64,000 bases of DNA from Idiomarina seosinensis_A. Lineage in GTDB: Bacteria; Pseudomonadota; Gammaproteobacteria; Enterobacterales; Alteromonadaceae. Location of the stretch: positions 496,001 through 560,000 of the forward strand of contig NZ_CP085211.1 of NCBI RefSeq assembly GCF_044797955.1, given 5' to 3'. The notes beneath the pieces are model-generated. The model saw only the letters and a list, made by a program, of their open reading frames with translations, was not told where the DNA came from and ran no database searches. Of the stretch, positions 59,065 through 64,000 are shown one piece after another. Position 1 is the first letter of the stretch, and each line of letters starts with the position of its first letter. Made by a program: the position numbers and the translations under genes.

Positions 59065-60117
59065 ATGACTAAATATGACGAGATTAAAGATCAGCTTTTG
59101 AATGAACCTAAGGTTTGGTTAGTGAGCGGTGTTGCAGGATTCATTGGATCAAACCTACTCGAAACGCTGTTAAAACTAAATCAGTATGTCGTTGGCCTTG
59201 ATAACTTTTCGACCGGCTTTCAGCGAAACCTAGATGAAGTCCAGGAAATTGTCACTCAAGAGCAGTGGCAACGTTTTCAGTTCGCCGAAGGTGATATTTG
59301 TGATCTGGAAAGCTGTAAAGCGGTTCTTAAGCACGCGACCGCCGGAGACGTAAATTACGTGCTTCACCAGGCAGCGCTTGGCTCTGTGCCGCGATCGATT
59401 GATGACCCAATAAATACCAACAAAAGTAACATCGATGGCTTTCTAAATATGCTTGTCGCATCGAAAGACGCCGGTGTCGATAGCTTCACCTACGCTGCCA
59501 GCAGCTCTACTTATGGTGACCACCCGGCTTTGCCAAAAGTGGAGGAGAACATTGGCAATCCGTTGTCCCCCTATGCGGTAACAAAATACGTGAATGAACT
59601 GTACGCAAATGTGTTTGCGCGTGTGTACGGCTTTAAAACCATTGGTTTACGCTATTTTAATGTGTTTGGTCCAAGACAAAATCCCGATGGTGCTTATGCA
59701 GCGGTTATTCCTAAATGGACGACTGCAATGATAAAGGGTGAGCAGGTGGTTATTTATGGTGACGGTGAAACTAGTCGTGATTTTTCGTTTGTAGCGAATG
59801 CGGTACAGCTTAATATTCTTGCTGCGACAACGCATGACGCAGCTAAAAACGATATCTGCAACATGGCACTGGGTGACCGGACAACGCTAAACGAGCTGTT
59901 TGTCGGTATCAAGGCAGCCCTTAAAGAAAATGGCATCGAATACACCGTCGAACCTGTTTACCGAGACTTTCGCCCTGGTGATGTGCGTCATTCGCAGGCT
60001 GATATTTCAAAGGCAAAAAGCAAGCTTGGTTTTGCACCTACACATCGCATTGTTCAAGGTATCTACGAAGGCATGCCTTGGTATATCCGAAATGTTAACC
60101 CACCAAGTAAGTCGTAA
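59065..60117 (+). CDS. tviC: UDP-N-acetylglucosamine 4-epimerase (WbpP/TviC family)
   Basis: A 350-residue extended SDR epimerase interconverting UDP-GlcNAc(A) and UDP-GalNAc(A). The NAD motif is GVAGFIGSNLLE near residue 20; the catalytic set is AASSSTYGDHPALPKVE (Ser) and SPYAVTKYVNELYA (Tyr-x3-Lys). GLRYFNVFGPRQNP is typical of the WbpP branch. The ATG at 59065 was chosen; a GTG nine bases upstream is possible. It works with the preceding dehydrogenase, ten bases away. Confidence 0.92.
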   Translation: MTKYDEIKDQLLNEPKVWLVSGVAGFIGSNLLETLLKLNQYVVGLDNFSTGFQRNLDEVQEIVTQEQWQRFQFAEGDICDLESCKAVLKHATAGDVNYVLHQAALGSVPRSIDDPINTNKSNIDGFLNMLVASKDAGVDSFTYAASSSTYGDHPALPKVEENIGNPLSPYAVTKYVNELYANVFARVYGFKTIGLRYFNVFGPRQNPDGAYAAVIPKWTTAMIKGEQVVIYGDGETSRDFSFVANAVQLNILAATTHDAAKNDICNMALGDRTTLNELFVGIKAALKENGIEYTVEPVYRDFRPGDVRHSQADISKAKSKLGFAPTHRIVQGIYEGMPWYIRNVNPPSKS

Positions 60118-60126
60118 CGGAAAACT

Positions 60127-61188
60127 ATGAAGATTTTAATTACGGGTGGAGCAGGATTTATTGGCTCTGCGGTTGTACGTCATATCATCAACGAAACGAA
60201 TGACACGGTCGTCAATGTTGATAAATTAACCTACGCAGGCAACCTTGAAAGTTTGAAGGCTGTTGAGAACTCTGGACGGCACGCATTCGAGCTCGTCGAT
60301 ATTTGCGATACTGTTGCACTCGAGCGCGTATTCAACGACCACCAACCCGACGCAGTGATGCACTTGGCAGCAGAAAGCCATGTGGACCGCTCAATTGATG
60401 GCCCCGCAGAGTTTATCGAGACGAACATTATAGGCACCTACACGTTGCTAGAAGTTGCTCGAAAATACTGGTTGCAGTTAGATGAACAACGTAAAGCTAA
60501 CTTCCGCTTGCACCACATTTCTACCGATGAGGTATACGGTGACCTTGATGACACCGATGCCTTATTCACAGAAACCACCGCTTACGCACCTAGCTCACCT
60601 TACTCTGCGAGTAAAGCCAGCTCCGATCACTTGGTGAGAGTTTGGCAGCGAACCTACGGTTTGCCGACGCTGATTACTAACTGTTCAAACAACTATGGCC
60701 CTTATCACTTCCCAGAGAAATTGGTCCCGTTAATGATACTCAACGCGCTGGACGGTAAACCCTTGCCGGTTTATGGCAAGGGTGATCAAGTGCGCGACTG
60801 GCTATTTGTTGAAGACCACGCACGAGCACTCTACAAGGTGATAACTAAGGGTAAAGTTGGCGAAACCTACAATATTGGTGGCCATAACGAAAAGCAGAAC
60901 ATCGAGGTTGTAAGTACCATCTGTGGATTATTGGAAGAACTGGTGCCTAACAAGCCAAGCGGCGTTAGTGCCTATGAAGATCTCATTACCTACGTAACGG
61001 ATCGCCCGGGACATGATCTGCGTTATGCCATTGATGCCACGAAGATAAAAACCGAATTAAACTGGACGCCAGAAGAAACCTTTGAATCTGGAATTCGTAA
61101 GACCGTTGAATGGTATCTCGCCAATCAAGAATGGTGTCAGCATGTACAAGATGTCAGTTATCAACGCGAACCTCGAGAAAGAGTATGA
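60127..61188 (+). CDS. rmlB: dTDP-glucose 4,6-dehydratase
   Basis: A 353-residue SDR dehydratase making dTDP-4-keto-6-deoxyglucose. Motifs are GGAGFIGSAVVRHII near residue 7, HLAAESHVDRSIDGP near residue 80, HISTDEVYGDL (catalytic Thr-Asp-Glu) near residue 133, YSASKASSDHLV (Tyr-x3-Lys) near residue 159 and NCSNNYGPYHFPEKL. It shares four bases with rmlA. With no rmlC or rmlD in view, the product probably goes to an amino-deoxy sugar rather than rhamnose. Confidence 0.95.
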   Translation: MKILITGGAGFIGSAVVRHIINETNDTVVNVDKLTYAGNLESLKAVENSGRHAFELVDICDTVALERVFNDHQPDAVMHLAAESHVDRSIDGPAEFIETNIIGTYTLLEVARKYWLQLDEQRKANFRLHHISTDEVYGDLDDTDALFTETTAYAPSSPYSASKASSDHLVRVWQRTYGLPTLITNCSNNYGPYHFPEKLVPLMILNALDGKPLPVYGKGDQVRDWLFVEDHARALYKVITKGKVGETYNIGGHNEKQNIEVVSTICGLLEELVPNKPSGVSAYEDLITYVTDRPGHDLRYAIDATKIKTELNWTPEETFESGIRKTVEWYLANQEWCQHVQDVSYQREPRERV

Positions 61189-62066
61189 AAGGAATCGTCT
61201 TAGCCGGAGGTTCAGGTACACGCCTTTACCCGATTACCGTGGGGGTATCTAAGCAATTACTCCCAATTTACGACAAACCAATGATTTACTACCCGTTATC
61301 GGTGCTTATGCTTGCGGGGATCCGTGAAATCCTTTTAATTTCGACGCCTCAAGACTTACCTAATTTTAAAAAACTACTTGGCGATGGCTCGCAATTTGGT
61401 ATTCAGCTCTCGTACGCAGAACAACCGAGCCCAGACGGCTTAGCGCAGGCGTTTATTATAGGTGAAGAGTTCATCGGTGATGATAGTGTTTGTTTGGTTT
61501 TAGGTGACAATATTTTTTATGGGCCGGGTCTTAGACCAAAGCTTGAAGAAGCGCTGGCAAGAACTGAATTGAACAATGGCGCAACGGTCTTCGGTTATCA
61601 AGTTAAAGATCCAGATCGTTTTGGCGTTGTGGAGTTTGATGAGAATAAAAAAGTTATTTCCATAGAAGAAAAGCCTATTCAGCCCAAGTCACACTTCGCA
61701 GTCACAGGATTGTACTTTTACGATAATGATGTCGTGAACATTGCTAAAGCGGTTAAACCTTCAGATCGGGGCGAGCTCGAAATTACTGATATCAACAAAG
61801 CTTATCTCGAGGCTGGAAAGTTAAATGTAGAAGTTTTGAGACGCGGTTTTGCTTGGCTTGATACCGGTACGCACGAGAGTCTGCTAGAAGCTGCGCAGTT
61901 CGTGGAAACTATTGAGAAGAGACAAGGTTATAAAATTGCCTGTCTTGAGGAAATCGGGTACTTTAAAGGCTGGTTAAGCAAGGAAGAGCTGTTAGCAAGA
62001 GCGGAGATGATGAGTAAACACAGCTACGGCGAGTACTTGGACTATATCGCGAAGTCTAAATTTTAG
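61185..62066 (+). CDS. rmlA: Glucose-1-phosphate thymidylyltransferase
   Basis: A 293-residue nucleotidyltransferase making dTDP-glucose. The start at 61185 (MKGIVLAGGSGTRLYPIT) overlaps the rmlB stop by four bases; the longer open frame upstream lies inside rmlB in another frame. Motifs are GGSGTRLYP near residue 8, KQLLPIYDKPMIYYPLS, LVLGDNIFYG near residue 105 and VISIEEKPIQPKSHFAVTGLYFYD. The length matches RfbA/RmlA. Confidence 0.96.
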   Translation: MKGIVLAGGSGTRLYPITVGVSKQLLPIYDKPMIYYPLSVLMLAGIREILLISTPQDLPNFKKLLGDGSQFGIQLSYAEQPSPDGLAQAFIIGEEFIGDDSVCLVLGDNIFYGPGLRPKLEEALARTELNNGATVFGYQVKDPDRFGVVEFDENKKVISIEEKPIQPKSHFAVTGLYFYDNDVVNIAKAVKPSDRGELEITDINKAYLEAGKLNVEVLRRGFAWLDTGTHESLLEAAQFVETIEKRQGYKIACLEEIGYFKGWLSKEELLARAEMMSKHSYGEYLDYIAKSKF

Positions 62067-62075
62067 CTGGCTCCT

Positions 62076-63125
62076 ATGATTCTGCATATAGCTAAACTTG
62101 ATAAGTTTATTCCCCCGTTTATAAAATTCACAAATGATAATTTTCCCCCAGAAGACCATGAGTTCTATTTGTATGGCGATGAAAGCAGATATAAAGTAAA
62201 TCACGCACATAACGTGATTTTTAATCGTAAAGGTGGCATTCTCGGCACTCTCTATTATCTAAGACTTATTCCTAAGTTGATTCGATCTAGAAAAATAGTT
62301 ATTCATGGTCTTTTCGATGGTTGGCTTGTCATGCTTTTGGCACTTATGCCTTTCGTACTAAATAAGTGTTATTGGGTGGTTTGGGGAGGCGATTTATACA
62401 AATACCAGACACCCAAATTAACGCTAAAAGCAAAAACCAAAGAGTTGATCAGAGCGTTTGTGATTAAACGGTTGGGTCATTTAGTTACCTATATACCTGG
62501 TGACGTCGAGTTGGCTCGAAAGTGGTATGGAGCGAAAGGTCTGTATCACGAGTGTTTAATGTATTTAAGTAATATAGTAGAAACTAGTTTAAGCAATGAC
62601 AGTGGCAGTACCATGAAAAATAAAAGTACTGTTAATATACTTGTAGGGAACTCTGCTGACCCCACTAATAATCATGTTGAAGTTTTTGATAAATTATCTA
62701 GTTTTAAAGATAAGAATATACAGATTTTCGCTCCACTTTCGTACGGTAATCCGGACTACGCTCGTGCGGTTATCGACTACGGTTCAACTATTTTTTCAGA
62801 AAAATTTACTGCGCTAACTGACTTTATGCAGATAGAAGATTATCGTCGATTTCTTGCTTCGATTGATATAGCCGTATTCAACCATAGTCGGCAACAAGGG
62901 ATGGGAAACACGATTACATTATTAGGAATGGGGAAAAAAGTATATCTACGCAAAGGGGCCAGTCACTCAGAGTTTTTTTTAAAGATGGGGCTAAAAGTTG
63001 AAGATGTAGAGCACATTGATTTGTTGCGATTACCTGAAAGTGTGGCCGAACACAATAGCTCATGTGTTAGCAGATACTTTAATAAAAATAATCTTATCGA
63101 GCAATTGAAACAAATATTTAGGTGA
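62076..63125 (+). CDS. Fuc4NAc-transferase-like glycosyltransferase (WecF/GT56 family)
   Basis: A 349-residue protein resembling TDP-N-acetylfucosamine:lipid II Fuc4NAc transferase, which adds the third sugar of enterobacterial common antigen. Family-like features are VNILVGNSADPTNNHVE near residue 187, HGLFDGWLV, WVVWGGDLYKY near residue 104 and IAVFNHSRQQGMGNTITLLGMGKKVYLRKG near residue 265. In this cluster it probably adds a dTDP-derived 4-amino-deoxy sugar to a polyprenyl-linked intermediate. The genes for the aminotransferase are not in the window. The gene is clearly more A/T-rich than rmlAB, suggesting separate acquisition. Confidence 0.82.
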   Translation: MILHIAKLDKFIPPFIKFTNDNFPPEDHEFYLYGDESRYKVNHAHNVIFNRKGGILGTLYYLRLIPKLIRSRKIVIHGLFDGWLVMLLALMPFVLNKCYWVVWGGDLYKYQTPKLTLKAKTKELIRAFVIKRLGHLVTYIPGDVELARKWYGAKGLYHECLMYLSNIVETSLSNDSGSTMKNKSTVNILVGNSADPTNNHVEVFDKLSSFKDKNIQIFAPLSYGNPDYARAVIDYGSTIFSEKFTALTDFMQIEDYRRFLASIDIAVFNHSRQQGMGNTITLLGMGKKVYLRKGASHSEFFLKMGLKVEDVEHIDLLRLPESVAEHNSSCVSRYFNKNNLIEQLKQIFR

Positions 63126-63129
63126 AGTT

Positions 63130-63696
63130 ATGGCATATTTGAGTCAAGAGGCTCTCATTACTTTGAATTTTCTCAATTTAGGGAAGAACGTCAAAGTTAG
63201 TGAGAACGCACAAATCTATAACACTGAGTCAATTAGCTTAGGGGATAATACCCGAATTGACGACTTTTGTGTTATTTCCGGAAAGGTTTCGTTTGGGCGC
63301 AATGTCCATATCGCCCCACAGTGTTTGATCGCTGGGGGAGACGTTGGTATTACGTTCTCAGATTTTTCGGGGCTTGCTTACCAGTGTCAAGTCTTTGCGC
63401 AAAGTGATGATTACTCAGGACGAACCTTGACAAATCCGACGGTTCCAGATGAGTTCAAGAATGAGATTAAAAAACCTGTCTTTATCGGTCGCCATGTCAT
63501 TGTTGGTGCGGGCAGTTTGGTGTTTCCAGGTGTTGTTTTGGCCGAGGGCTGCTCAGTTGGAGCGTTATCGCTGGTAAATAGAAGCACTGAAAAATGGGGT
63601 GTTTATATCGGTAACCCAGCTAAGCGAGTTAAAGATCGTCATAAAGACTTGCTCGAACTAGAAGCTCGGTATTTAGGGGGGAGTGATGACAGCTAA
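63130..63696 (+). CDS. Left-handed beta-helix (hexapeptide) acyltransferase
   Basis: A 188-residue trimeric-type acyltransferase with hexapeptide repeats (ESISLGDNTRIDDFCVISG, KVSFGRNVHIAPQCLIAGG, VFIGRHVIVGAGSLVFPGVVLAEGCSVGALSLV) and the closing IGNPAKRVKDR. Such enzymes acetylate sugars or 4-amino sugars from acetyl-CoA. Substrate is unknown; the neighbouring Fuc4NAc-transferase-like gene makes N-acetylation of an amino-deoxy sugar plausible. It overlaps the next gene by 11 bases. Confidence 0.87.
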   Translation: MAYLSQEALITLNFLNLGKNVKVSENAQIYNTESISLGDNTRIDDFCVISGKVSFGRNVHIAPQCLIAGGDVGITFSDFSGLAYQCQVFAQSDDYSGRTLTNPTVPDEFKNEIKKPVFIGRHVIVGAGSLVFPGVVLAEGCSVGALSLVNRSTEKWGVYIGNPAKRVKDRHKDLLELEARYLGGSDDS

Positions 63697-64000
63697 AGTT
63701 GAAGTTGTTTCCGGTGGGAGCAAAGGAATTGGCCTTGCGATATCGAAAGCGTTACTTGAAAAAGGTTTTCAAGTCCTCAGCGTCGTTCGAACCGAGAGAA
63801 AGTCAATCGTAAATTCGAAATTTTCTGAACTTAGATTAGATTTATCTGCTGCTGATTCTTCTGCCCCCCTTATATCGTTTCTCAATAATGAAGCTATTAA
63901 AAAAAGTTGACGCTCTCATTAATAACGCTGGCGTAACATCTGATGCCTTACTAGAAAAAAATGTCACTCTCCGATTGGGATAATGTTCTTAATTCAAATG
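63686..64000 (+). pseudogene. SDR-family oxidoreductase with two frameshifts, running off the window
   Basis: Begins MTAKVEVVSGGSKGIGLAISKALL with an AGGGGGGAG ribosome site, the NAD(P)-binding fold of FabG-like short-chain dehydrogenases. After NNEAIKK the frame breaks in an A7 run (63899-63905); one base fewer would continue VDALINNAGVTSDALLEK, the expected NNAG motif. A second A7 run near 63955-63961 breaks it again before MSLSDWDNVLNSN. Both look like one extra A, so they are either sequencing errors in homopolymers or true inactivation. As read, the protein stops after 74 residues. The role would be reduction of a sugar or acyl intermediate; the end lies outside the window. Confidence 0.75.

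Overview
The window looks like a stretch of chromosome from a marine gammaproteobacterium of the Alteromonadales, most like Idiomarina or Pseudidiomarina. The evidence is the mix of xseA, tadA, mltF, purL and rfaH, a NhaC-type antiporter, an Oar-like TonB receptor, Aer-like sensors and a large surface-polysaccharide and secretion block. The genus is inferred from gene content and style, not from a marker gene. No rRNA, tRNA, CRISPR array or prophage was seen.

Region 1 (1-30.6 kb) is mostly housekeeping and sensory genes: the 5' part of xseA, a secreted EEP-family hydrolase, a TonB-dependent receptor, an antiporter, a hipBA toxin-antitoxin pair with two operators over its promoter, tadA, an M20 amidohydrolase, an Aer-like chemoreceptor coupled to a PAS-GGDEF-EAL protein, mltF, rfaH and purL. 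Three secreted proteins follow: a DUF5666 lipoprotein, an FG-GAP lipoprotein and a zinc metalloprotease. A dense family of short palindromes (REP elements: GTAG or GTAC followed by an 8-bp stem with a 2-4 nt loop) fills most intergenic gaps here. A RAYT (REP-associated tyrosine transposase) lies among them. In at least eight genes the TAG stop codon is the TAG of the element's own GTAG. Other elements lie inside reading frames (purL twice, the metalloprotease, the start of gfcD) or form the junction of two genes.

Region 2 (30.8-38.9 kb) is a gfcABCD/yjbEFGH-type polysaccharide export set, followed by a large SLBB-domain export protein and a nitroreductase-like gene.

Region 3 (38.9-50.5 kb) runs on directly into a compact type II secretion-like operon (G, E, F, H, I, J, K, L, M, C, D). 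It is followed by a secreted beta-rich protein with a strong promoter and long leader, a candidate S-layer or major surface protein. Next come a GT-C/TPR membrane protein and the GDP-mannose genes manB and manC. A reasonable reading is a dedicated secretion route with its main cargo and possibly a glycosylation enzyme; this is inference.

Region 4 (55-64 kb) holds an opposing GT4 glycosyltransferase, a Wzz-type chain-length regulator, and a long leader with an ops/JUMPstart element and a terminator. The leader opens a nucleotide-sugar cluster: UDP-HexNAc dehydrogenase, UDP-HexNAc epimerase, rmlB, rmlA, a Fuc4NAc-transferase-like gene, a hexapeptide acyltransferase and an SDR that is frameshifted at the window edge. 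The rfaH gene at 16.5 kb very probably acts on this ops site.
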